Shown: positions 1 through 5,648 of the stretch, one piece after another
How positions within the stretch are numbered: the first letter of the stretch is position 1
How the letters are laid out: each line of letters opens with the position of its first letter
NCBI GenBank assembly: GCA_009923965.1
Contig: RFSL01000054.1
Span: 1-6,672 of the forward strand
Source: Flavobacteriia bacterium
GTDB lineage: Bacteria > Bacteroidota > Bacteroidia > Flavobacteriales_D > Crocinitomicaceae
Direction of reading: 5' to 3'
Length of the DNA stretch: 6,672 bases
Notes under the pieces: generated by a model
What the model saw: the letters and a program-made list of their open reading frames with translations, nothing else
What the model was told of the DNA's origin: nothing
Databases searched by the model: none
Position numbers and translations under genes: made by a program

Positions 1-108
1 ACAAAAATGATGTGTAATGATTTTATAATATCATATGTCATGCTGCAAAATTAAAGTATTCTTTAGTAAAATTTGTGCTTTTGGAAAAATGAACTTAATA
101 TTGTCTTC

Positions 109-927
109 ATGTTAAAGTTCAAAATTTTATTGTTCCTTTTTCTTTTATTAAAAATCCCCTCATTTTTTTCACAAGAAAGTATGCTTTCAATCGATGGCAC
201 TTACCTTGGAAAAAATCTACTTGTCAGTAATCCCCCACAAGCTGATGGTTTTGGTTTTTGCGTAAATAAAGTAACTGTAAATGGAGAAGTTTTACCCGCT
301 ACTATTCAAAAAGCAAATTTTGAAATTGACTTTTCATTATTTAATATAAAGTCAGGGGAACAACTTTTTATCGTCCTTGAGCACAATGATGGTTGTGTTC
401 CAAAATTTGTCAATCCTGAGGTTTTACTCCCGAAGAGTACATTTATTTGTCAAAAAATTAGTGCGACAAAAAATGGATTGATTTCCTGGACGACCACTAG
501 TGAAAAAGAAATAATAGATTTTGCAATTGAGCAATTTAAATGGAATAAATGGGTAAAGGTTGGAGAAGTTCGTGGAAATGGAGGACAAGGATTAAATAAC
601 TATACTTTTCAGATTATAGTTCATTCCGGTAAAAATAGAGTGCGAATTTCACAAATTGACAATACCGGTGTAAAGAGGTTTTCACCCGAAACATCATTTA
701 ATTCTCTTTCAGAAGTCGTGAAAAAATCTCCTGCGAAAGTGAGAGATTATATTTACTTCAAAGCAAACCAAAAAGCGGTAAAAAGTAAATTTGAATTGTA
801 CGATGCATTCGGTAATTTATTGAAAGTTGGGTTTTCTGATCTTGTAGATTGTAGAAATCTCGTAAATGGCATCTATTTCATTAATTTTGATAACACAACC
901 GAGAAATTTATTAAGGTAGGAAAATGA
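109..927 (+). CDS. Secreted protein with T9SS-like C-terminal sorting domain, function unknown
   Basis: Predicted 272-residue exported protein with no recognised enzymatic function. Residues 4-20 form a strongly hydrophobic signal sequence followed by a likely cleavage site near FFS-QES. Residues 23-112 look like a compact beta-rich domain with paired cysteines (C51, C96, C114). Residues 122-192 carry a pattern seen in many Bacteroidota surface proteins: 'SWTTTSE' at 126-132, 'VGEVRGNGG' at 151-159, and then the 'RISQIDNTG...FS' segment at 179-192, which resembles a fibronectin III-like sandwich. Residues 205-272 resemble a type A T9SS sorting domain ('ELYDAFGNLLK', 'LVNGIYFINF', ending 'FIKVGK'), suggesting passage through the outer membrane and surface attachment or release. 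I chose ATG at 109 because it directly precedes the signal peptide; an in-frame TTG at 73 would place charged residues before it. The stop overlaps the next start by 4 bp (ATGA), implying translational coupling. Cell location is inferred, and the molecular role is unknown. Confidence 0.85.
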   Translation: MLKFKILLFLFLLLKIPSFFSQESMLSIDGTYLGKNLLVSNPPQADGFGFCVNKVTVNGEVLPATIQKANFEIDFSLFNIKSGEQLFIVLEHNDGCVPKFVNPEVLLPKSTFICQKISATKNGLISWTTTSEKEIIDFAIEQFKWNKWVKVGEVRGNGGQGLNNYTFQIIVHSGKNRVRISQIDNTGVKRFSPETSFNSLSEVVKKSPAKVRDYIYFKANQKAVKSKFELYDAFGNLLKVGFSDLVDCRNLVNGIYFINFDNTTEKFIKVGK

Positions 928-1337
928 TAAAAAAAATCGAACATCTTGGTATCGCAGTTAACAGCTTAGATGAGGCAATACCTTTGTACGAAAGATTATT
1001 GCAAACAACTTGCTACAAAACAGAATCCGTTTCCTCTGAAGGTGTTAACACTGCTTTTTTTCAAATCGGCGAAGCTAAAATTGAGCTTTTAGAAGCAAAC
1101 AATCAAAATTCTCCAATCGCAAAGTTTTTGTCTAAAAGAGGAGAAGGTTTTCACCACGTAGCCTTTGATGTTGATGACATTGAAGAAGAACTTGTTAGAC
1201 TTCAAAAATTAGATTTTATTTTACTTCATCTTAGCCCAAAAGAAGGCGCAGATAATAAAAGAATTGCTTTTTTGCATCCAAAATCTACAAAGGGTATGTT
1301 AATAGAACTTTGCCAAGATAATATTTCTAAGTCCTAA
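924..1337 (+). CDS. mce: Methylmalonyl-CoA epimerase
   Basis: This 137-residue protein of the vicinal-oxygen-chelate (glyoxalase-like) superfamily should interconvert (R)- and (S)-methylmalonyl-CoA, linking propionyl-CoA metabolism to the B12-dependent mutase and succinyl-CoA. It acts in the cytoplasm. Visible family motifs are the N-terminal 'EHLGIAV' (H7, metal ligand), 'GEAKIELLEA' at 49-58, 'GEGFHHVAFDVDD' at 73-85 (H78, metal ligand), 'GADNKRIAFLHPKST' at 108-122, and 'GMLIELCQ' at 124-131 (E128, likely metal ligand). Length and motif order fit the bacterial epimerase, including the two beta-alpha-beta-beta-beta modules. The start is the ATG inside the ATGA overlap with the secreted-protein gene. 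No mutase or carboxylase gene is adjacent, so the pathway context is not visible here. Glyoxalase I is a less likely reading because the 'FLHPKST' and 'IELLE' signatures are those of the epimerase. Confidence 0.93.
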   Translation: MIKKIEHLGIAVNSLDEAIPLYERLLQTTCYKTESVSSEGVNTAFFQIGEAKIELLEANNQNSPIAKFLSKRGEGFHHVAFDVDDIEEELVRLQKLDFILLHLSPKEGADNKRIAFLHPKSTKGMLIELCQDNISKS

Positions 1338-1352
1338 TATTTTTATAGGAAT

Positions 1353-1388
1353 ATCTCAAACTTAAATTATTTTTAAGGAATATGAGAT
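1353..1388 (+). repeat. Nested inverted repeat downstream of mce
   Basis: Two inverted repeats sit one inside the other. The outer arms are ATCTCA (1353-1358) and TGAGAT (1383-1388). The inner arms are CTTAAA (1361-1366) and TTTAAG (1372-1377), around a 5-nt loop. In RNA this would be one interrupted hairpin with an asymmetric internal loop of 2 and 5 nt. It starts 15 bp after the mce stop, so it could be a 3'-end stabiliser or weak terminator for mce. No T-tract follows, so a classical intrinsic terminator is not supported. It could equally be part of the hemA leader. Short AT-rich repeats arise easily by chance. Confidence 0.3.
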
Positions 1389-1389
1389 T

Positions 1390-1407
1390 GTGACATTTCT
1401 ATGACAC
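1390..1407. promoter_or_regulatory. Operator-like imperfect dyad upstream of hemA
   Basis: The sequence GTGACATTTCTATGACAC has two 7-bp half sites, GTGACAT and ATGACAC, that are complementary at six of seven positions around a TTCT centre. Size and spacing suit a dimeric regulator, and the position 50 to 67 bp before the hemA start suits promoter control. It does not match the TGTGA-N6-TCACA CRP consensus or the TTGAT-N4-ATCAA FNR consensus, so no regulator is named. Inference only. Confidence 0.2.
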
Positions 1408-1432
1408 TATTCCATGAATTGTAGCGATATTT

Positions 1433-1460
1433 GCACAGAAATATATTTATTAATCTGTGC
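1433..1460 (+). promoter_or_regulatory. Hairpin enclosing the hemA GTG start codon
   Basis: A perfect 7-bp inverted repeat, GCACAGA (1433-1439) and TCTGTGC (1454-1460), flanks an AT-only interval. If A1452 and A1453 bulge out, four more pairs form (1440-1443 with 1448-1451), closing a 4-nt loop, for about 11 pairs in all. The GTG start codon of hemA (1457-1459) lies wholly inside the 3' arm and would be base-paired in the mRNA. This suggests hindered initiation, for example by temperature, translation rate or a trans-acting factor. It could instead be a DNA operator if transcription begins inside it. The repeat is seen directly; any regulatory role is inference. Confidence 0.4.
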
Positions 1461-2689
1461 TCAAGAATCTCCACACAATTGCATTTACTCACCGGACAAT
1501 GACGGTGACAAATATTGGCTTATTGCACATTGAAAAGGAAGCACAAAAAGAGCGACTTTCAGTTCTGAAGGCAATTTTTGACTTTGAGGAATTGTATTTT
1601 TTATCCACTTGTAATCGTGTTGAATTAACATTCCTTTCGAAAGAAAAAACCAAGTTTTCTTTAACAAAAGAACTTTTAAAAACACTTTATCCTTCTTTTC
1701 AAGAAGATCAAATAGACGATTTTTCAAACTCAGCAGAATATTATTCCGGTACAGAGGCGATAAATCATGCTCTTTCAGTTGCAGCTTCAATTGATTCAAT
1801 GATTGTTGGAGAACGGGAAATTATTACTCAAGTAAGAACCGCCTACGATCACTGCAGAGATTGCGGTTTAACGGGTGATGTGTTACGCTTACTTTTTCGA
1901 CACGTTATTGAAACAGCAAAAAAAGTATACACGAAGACAAGTATTGCCACAAAACCTGTTTCTGTTGTTTCATTGGCTTATCACCAACTCAAAAAAATAA
2001 ATCTGCCATTAAATGCGCGCATTTTAATAATTGGTTCCGGAACGACAAATACAACAATGGGGCGCTTTTTAAAAAAACATGGCTTCCGAAATTTTGTTAT
2101 TTTCAATCGCACTTTAAATAATGCGCAAGTATTAGCACAAGAATTACAATGTGAGGCGTTTGCGCTAACAGAATTAGGGAATTACACCAAGGGCTTTGAT
2201 CTTATTTTATCTTGTACTGGCGCTGATCACCATGTAATTTCTCCTTCCTTGTACACCGATCTTTTACAAGGTGAAACTGAAAAAAAGACAATAATAGATA
2301 TCGCAATTCCACAGGACTTAAGCCCTAGCATCATAGAAAAGTATGCTGTAAATCATATTTCTGTAGATTTTCTTCAGAAAATTTCAAACCAAAATTTAAA
2401 AGAAAGAGGCAAAGAAGTTGAGCATGTTATTGAAATTATTTCGGTTGCTCTTAAAGAATTTGAATCCATTCTTAAAGAACGGTCTGTAGAAATAGCTATG
2501 AAGTCTGTGCCCAGTCAAGTGAAAGAAATTAAAAAAAATGCTGTCAATGCTGTATTTAAAGACGAAATTGAGGGTATGGATGAACATTCAAAAAAAGTGC
2601 TAAAGAAAGTCATTGGCTATATGGAAAAAAAATACATAAGTGGCCCAATGAAATTAGCGAAGGAAATTATTTTAAAAAATGCCAATTAA
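1457..2689 (+). CDS. hemA: Glutamyl-tRNA reductase
   Basis: This 410-residue enzyme catalyses NADPH-dependent reduction of glutamyl-tRNA(Glu) to glutamate-1-semialdehyde, the committed step of C5-pathway tetrapyrrole synthesis, in the cytoplasm. The catalytic domain (about 1-150) has 'IAFTHRT' at 8-14, the catalytic cysteine C52 in 'LSTCNRVE', and 'SMIVGEREIITQVRTAY' at 114-130. The NADPH-binding Rossmann domain (about 165-310) has 'ILIIGSGTTN' at 189-198, 'NRT' at 217-219 and 'IIDIAIPQDLSP' near 280. The helical dimerisation domain occupies about residues 315-410. Length is normal for the family. The start is GTG at 1457: a stop codon lies in frame at 1451-1453, and the first ATG (1499) would delete the conserved 'IAFTH' strand. 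The gene overlaps hemC by 11 bp, so the two should be co-transcribed. The start codon lies in a hairpin, which may restrain expression. Confidence 0.96.
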   Translation: MLKNLHTIAFTHRTMTVTNIGLLHIEKEAQKERLSVLKAIFDFEELYFLSTCNRVELTFLSKEKTKFSLTKELLKTLYPSFQEDQIDDFSNSAEYYSGTEAINHALSVAASIDSMIVGEREIITQVRTAYDHCRDCGLTGDVLRLLFRHVIETAKKVYTKTSIATKPVSVVSLAYHQLKKINLPLNARILIIGSGTTNTTMGRFLKKHGFRNFVIFNRTLNNAQVLAQELQCEAFALTELGNYTKGFDLILSCTGADHHVISPSLYTDLLQGETEKKTIIDIAIPQDLSPSIIEKYAVNHISVDFLQKISNQNLKERGKEVEHVIEIISVALKEFESILKERSVEIAMKSVPSQVKEIKKNAVNAVFKDEIEGMDEHSKKVLKKVIGYMEKKYISGPMKLAKEIILKNAN

Positions 2690-3569
2690 CCAGCATATTC
2701 GTATTGGAACCCGAGGAAGTGATCTTGCCTTGTGGCAAGCAAATTTTGTAAAAGGGGAATTGGAGAAGTTAGGTTGTACAGTTGAGATAAAAATTATTAA
2801 AACTCAAGGGGACCTAATTCAAGATTTAAGTTTTGATAAATTAGAAGGGAAAGGATTTTTCACCAAAGAAATTGAAGAAGCCCTCATCGCAAATGAAATT
2901 GATCTTGCAGTTCACTCGCACAAAGATTTAGAGACAAGTTCTCCCGTAGGTTTAATGATTGCCGCAGTATCTGATCGGGAAAATCCTGCAGAATTACTTT
3001 TGATTCGCAAAGAAGCACATGCTCCAAATGAAACTTGGGAATTAAAGAAAAATGCAGTTATTGGATCGTCTTCAGCACGAAGAAAATCGCAAGTGCTATC
3101 TCTTAGGCCAGACCTGCAACTGAAAGATTTACGTGGAAATGTCCCTACGCGCATTGATAAATTAAGAAAAGGAGAATACGATGCAATTCTTTTAGCAAAA
3201 GCTGGAGTGAATCGTTTAGGCCTCGATTTAGAAGATCTTATTCAAATTAATTTGTCACCAAGAGAATTTATTCCAGCTCCATCTCAAGGTGTTTTAGGAT
3301 ATCAAATTCGAACTGATGATGTGGACCTTAGTCTCTTGTTAAGAAACCTCAACAATGAAAAAATAGAAAATGAAGTTAAGGTAGAAAGAAAAGTTCTCCA
3401 ACTAATGAATGGCGGTTGTCAACTTCCACTTGGCGTTTATTTTGACGGTAAATTTGTTTATGTTTCTTATGCTCAATCATCTTTAAGTGCTGCAAGGTAT
3501 TTTAAGTTTGAATACAGTAATGATATAAAATTTGCTGAAAAAATTGTAGCGCATCTTAAAAATATCTGA
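2679..3569 (+). CDS. hemC: Porphobilinogen deaminase (hydroxymethylbilane synthase)
   Basis: This 296-residue cytoplasmic enzyme polymerises four porphobilinogen molecules into hydroxymethylbilane. Recognisable family elements are 'IGTRGSDLALWQ' (9-20), 'KTQGD' (41-45), 'GKGFFTKEIEEAL' (57-69), 'AVHSHKD' (77-83) with the catalytic aspartate D83, 'GSSSARRKSQ' (129-138), 'LRGNVPTRIDKL' (151-162), and 'NGGCQLPLG' (244-252), where C247 is the attachment site of the dipyrromethane cofactor. The residues expected to bind the growing chain (R134, R135, R152) are present. The C-terminal domain after C247 is only 49 residues, making the protein slightly short for the family. The ATG at 2679 overlaps the end of hemA. 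The gene ends in TGA and the next gene follows in the same frame after a single codon. Confidence 0.96.
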   Translation: MPINQHIRIGTRGSDLALWQANFVKGELEKLGCTVEIKIIKTQGDLIQDLSFDKLEGKGFFTKEIEEALIANEIDLAVHSHKDLETSSPVGLMIAAVSDRENPAELLLIRKEAHAPNETWELKKNAVIGSSSARRKSQVLSLRPDLQLKDLRGNVPTRIDKLRKGEYDAILLAKAGVNRLGLDLEDLIQINLSPREFIPAPSQGVLGYQIRTDDVDLSLLLRNLNNEKIENEVKVERKVLQLMNGGCQLPLGVYFDGKFVYVSYAQSSLSAARYFKFEYSNDIKFAEKIVAHLKNI

Positions 3570-3572
3570 GCT

Positions 3573-4250
3573 GTGAAAAGGATTTTTATTTCAAAAAATG
3601 AAGATGACTTAGGTAATTTCGGGCAGTTTTGTGAAGAAAATAAATTGACTTTAATTGCAAAATCCCTCATCACTTTTGAAGCAGTAGATTTTAAATTAAC
3701 AAGCGAATTTGACTGTGTGTTTTTTTCAAGTATTCGTGCAGCAACATTTTATTTAGAAAAAAATCCCGTTTTATCAAAAAAGGTGGTTTTTGCTTGTAGT
3801 GGAAAAGAAACGGCAAGAAAACTTTCTGAAATAGGTATTACTTGTTCTTTTATTGGCTCCGAATCGGGAAATCCTGAAAAAGTAAGTCTTAATTTTGCGA
3901 AGTGGCTAGAAGGTCGAAAAGTTCTATTTCCACATTCCAATCTTTCAAAGTTCTCTGCACTTCAATACCTTAGTAAAGGCCAATGTGAAACAATACAAGT
4001 TTATCAAACAAATAGTATTCCTTCTGAGATTCCAAATTGCGCTGTTTATGTTTTTACAAGTCCTAGTAACCTTTCTTCTTTTTTAACAAAAAATAAAATT
4101 CCAAAAAATGCAGAAATTATCGCTTATGGTCAAAGCACAAAAAAACAGTTGGATTCTTTGAATATAACTTGTTTAGTTGTTCTAAAAAATGCGACTTTAA
4201 TTGATTTAAAAAAGGAGTTATCAAGGTGTTTTATATTAAGAAAAGAATAA
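3573..4250 (+). CDS. hemD: Uroporphyrinogen-III synthase
   Basis: This 225-residue protein should cyclise hydroxymethylbilane and invert ring D to give uroporphyrinogen III, the branch point to heme, siroheme and B12. The family is poorly conserved, so the call rests partly on position directly after hemC. Supporting sequence includes 'DCVFFSSIRAATFYLE' (47-62), corresponding to the usual 'FTSxxAVxxF' strand and helix of domain 1, and 'ACSGKETARKLSEIG' (74-88). Domain 2 shows 'RKVLFPHSNLSKF' (115-127), 'YVFTSPSNLSSF' (159-170) and 'AYGQSTKKQL' (184-193, the equivalent of 'AIGxTTAxAL'). It is slightly shorter than typical. The start is GTG at 3573, three bases after the hemC stop; it places the first beta strand ('KRIFIS') at the N-terminus as expected. 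hemE does not follow, so the operon ends here. Confidence 0.9.
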   Translation: MKRIFISKNEDDLGNFGQFCEENKLTLIAKSLITFEAVDFKLTSEFDCVFFSSIRAATFYLEKNPVLSKKVVFACSGKETARKLSEIGITCSFIGSESGNPEKVSLNFAKWLEGRKVLFPHSNLSKFSALQYLSKGQCETIQVYQTNSIPSEIPNCAVYVFTSPSNLSSFLTKNKIPKNAEIIAYGQSTKKQLDSLNITCLVVLKNATLIDLKKELSRCFILRKE

Positions 4251-4275
4251 ATTTTAAATGATTTTTTTTTAAAAT
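4251..4275 (+). terminator. Possible AT-only hairpin at end of hem operon
   Basis: ATTTTAAA (4251-4258) and TTTAAAAT (4268-4275) are a perfect 8-bp inverted repeat around a 9-nt T-rich loop, beginning immediately after the hemD stop. Its position fits transcript termination. The stem has no G or C, and the T-run sits in the loop rather than after the stem, so it departs from a classical intrinsic terminator. An overlapping direct repeat, AAATGATT at 4256-4263 and 4272-4279, is also present. Confidence 0.25.
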
Positions 4276-4290
4276 GATTAACTAAATAAA

Positions 4291-4305
4291 AAAAATACTA
4301 TTTTT
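4291..4305. promoter_or_regulatory. 15-bp perfect palindrome upstream of exbB
   Basis: AAAAATA and TATTTTT are exact mirror arms around one C (4298), 49-63 bp before the exbB start. It lies in the 103-bp spacer where the exbB-exbD promoter is expected, immediately before TTGACC (4304-4309), a possible -33/-35 element. No convincing TAnnTTTG element follows at the right distance. It could be a regulator site or just a product of AT richness; the regulator is unknown. Confidence 0.2.
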
Positions 4306-4353
4306 GACCCAATAATTTAAATAACAACTAAAACAATTCTTAATTTTTTCCCT

Positions 4354-5142
4354 ATGAAAAAAATAATTAGCTCTCTAGCCATTGCATTAACATTGACAAT
4401 TGGCTTCACAGGAATTAGCAATGCACAAGATTCAACTGCTGCACAAGAAGAAGTTTCAACTGCTGCACAAGAAGGAAGTGCAACAAGTAAAACAGCAGAT
4501 GAAGAGAAACTTGAATTAACATTTGTTCAAACTCTAAAACAAAAATATATTGAAGGGGATGTTCTTTGGATGACTCCCGTTTTAATTTGTATGATAATAG
4601 GTATGGCTTTGTCCATAGAAAGAGTAGTTTACTTAAACTTAGCTACTGTCGACACAAAGAAATTTTTAAATGATGTTGATGCTTCTATGAAAGCTGGAGG
4701 AGTGGATGCAGCAAAAGAATTGTGTAGAAATACTCGTGGACCTATTGCATCTATTTTTTACCAAGGTTTGGATCGTTCAGGAGAAGGAATTGACATGGTA
4801 GAAAAATCAGTTGTTGCATATGGTGGAGTTCAAATGGGTAATTTGGAAAAAGGATTATCATGGTTGCAATTATTTATTGCTCTTTCTCCTATGCTAGGAT
4901 TCTTAGGAACTGTTATTGGAATGATTCAAGCATTTGATAAAATTGTTGAAGACGGACAAGTTTCTCCAACAACAGTTGCCGATGGTATCAAAGTGGCCCT
5001 ACTTACAACAGTATTTGGTTTGATTGCTGCAATTATCTTACAAATTTTTTACAATTACATCACCTCAAAAATCGATGGATTGGTTAATGAAATGGAAGAT
5101 GCATCAATTTCATTAATTGATATGTTGCTTAAAAATAAATAA
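4354..5142 (+). CDS. exbB: MotA/TolQ/ExbB-family proton channel protein
   Basis: This 262-residue inner-membrane protein is predicted to form the pentameric proton channel that, with ExbD, converts proton-motive force into work on the envelope, most often for TonB-dependent uptake. Residues 1-24 look like a cleavable signal peptide ending 'SNAQ', followed by a polar, repeat-containing stretch (25-65). The first channel helix is about 71-94, with the family's 'ER' (E89-R90) at its end. A cytoplasmic domain (about 95-165) follows, then helix 2 with 'LSPMLGFLGTVIGMIQAF' (177-194) and helix 3 with 'GIKVALLTTVFGLIAAI' (211-227). T186 and T219 align with the channel threonines T148 and T181 of E. 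coli ExbB. The signal peptide keeps the expected N-out, C-in topology. The gene is first in a cluster with a 4-TM protein and two exbD genes. Specificity (TonB system or another motor) cannot be told from sequence. Confidence 0.9.
   Translation: MKKIISSLAIALTLTIGFTGISNAQDSTAAQEEVSTAAQEGSATSKTADEEKLELTFVQTLKQKYIEGDVLWMTPVLICMIIGMALSIERVVYLNLATVDTKKFLNDVDASMKAGGVDAAKELCRNTRGPIASIFYQGLDRSGEGIDMVEKSVVAYGGVQMGNLEKGLSWLQLFIALSPMLGFLGTVIGMIQAFDKIVEDGQVSPTTVADGIKVALLTTVFGLIAAIILQIFYNYITSKIDGLVNEMEDASISLIDMLLKNK
4431..4478 (+). repeat. Two tandem 24-bp units inside exbB
   Basis: The first 20 bases of the unit at 4431-4454 recur exactly at 4455-4474. The 24-bp period is eight codons, so the reading frame is kept and the peptide 'STAAQEE/STAAQEG' is duplicated. 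A partial third copy (GCACAAGA at 4423-4430) lies just upstream. The repeat falls in the polar linker between the signal peptide and the first channel helix, where length changes should be tolerated. It looks like a recent in-frame duplication. Confidence 0.85.
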
Positions 5143-5171
5143 ACGATTTAATTGATCTAAATCTTAATAAG

Positions 5172-5642
5172 ATGAATGCGACTAAACTAAATTTAATTTC
5201 TCGGATTTTCCAATACCTTTCTATAGCAATTGGCGTTATTTTAAGTGTCTTGATTCTTATATCTGGTCCTGCTGTTACTGATGGAAAAGAAGCTTTAGAA
5301 AAGTTTCGCGAGAGTGCTGAGATGAACGCCGCTATATATTTTATGCTTTTTATTCTATTTGCTGGTGGGGCAATGGTAATAGGCTTTTTTATATTCCAAA
5401 TAATTCAAAGCCCTAAAAGGACAATACTTTCAATTATAGGAATTGTTATTTCCCTAGTTGTTTATATGATTTTTTACCTTTTGGGAACTACTGATACAAC
5501 AGATACTTTAGCACTTAGAAATCCTGTTTCTGACGGAGTTGTATTAACAACTACCGCTGGATTGTACACAATTGGCGTAACGCTTTTTGTGGGCTTCGTA
5601 GTTATAATTGCTGGACCATTTATGGGTCGACTTAGAAAATAA
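5172..5642 (+). CDS. Four-helix inner-membrane protein in exbB-exbD cluster, function unknown
   Basis: I do not recognise a named family for this 156-residue protein. Four hydrophobic helices are predicted at about 13-33, 51-77, 84-105 and 124-148. Positive charges in the N-terminus (K5, R11), the short middle loop ('SPKR', 80-83) and the C-terminus ('GRLRK') indicate both ends in the cytoplasm. Two periplasmic loops remain: a charged one at 34-50 and a Thr/Asp-rich one at 106-123 ('TTDTTDT'). It has no signal peptide, enzyme motif or cysteine, and no conserved charged residue is visible within a helix. It starts 29 bp after exbB and ends 6 bp before exbD, so it is almost certainly co-transcribed with both and may be an accessory or assembly subunit of the proton channel. 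That role is inferred from position only. Confidence 0.85.
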   Translation: MNATKLNLISRIFQYLSIAIGVILSVLILISGPAVTDGKEALEKFRESAEMNAAIYFMLFILFAGGAMVIGFFIFQIIQSPKRTILSIIGIVISLVVYMIFYLLGTTDTTDTLALRNPVSDGVVLTTTAGLYTIGVTLFVGFVVIIAGPFMGRLRK

Positions 5643-5648
5643 TAGAAC

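Noticed and set aside
17..34. ATGAT...ATCAT inverted repeat near the left edge, possible terminator or promoter element (TATAAT at 24-29)
   Set aside because: Five AT-rich base pairs with an 8-nt loop are expected by chance, and no upstream gene is visible to terminate.
73..108. TTG at 73 as the start of the secreted-protein gene
   Set aside because: It would put a 12-residue extension with charged residues before the signal peptide; the ATG at 109 gives a standard Lys-then-hydrophobic signal sequence.
1332..1350. TCCTA...TAGGA inverted repeat across the mce stop codon
   Set aside because: Only 5 bp with a 9-nt loop and no T-tract after it; not supportable as a terminator.
1426..1433. Bacteroidota -7 box candidate (GATATTTG against TAnnTTTG) before hemA
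   Set aside because: One mismatch in the key TA, and no TTG element at 17-23 bp upstream (only ATG at 1401-1403). Too weak to list as a promoter.
1499..1501. ATG at 1499 as the hemA start
   Set aside because: It would remove the conserved N-terminal strand 'IAFTH' present in glutamyl-tRNA reductases; GTG at 1457 retains it and an in-frame stop lies just upstream.
1485..1799. Minus-strand open frame of 104 codons inside hemA
   Set aside because: It lies entirely opposite the conserved catalytic domain of hemA and its translation shows no recognisable motif; a shadow frame.
2912..3154. Minus-strand open frames opposite hemC and hemD (2912-3154, 3473-3673, 3749-3940)
   Set aside because: All are short, antisense to well-supported genes, and lack recognisable features.
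4431..4478. Repeat in exbB as a CRISPR-like or mobile-element repeat
   Set aside because: Only two full in-frame units with a 4-bp interval, inside a coding linker; a simple coding duplication explains it.
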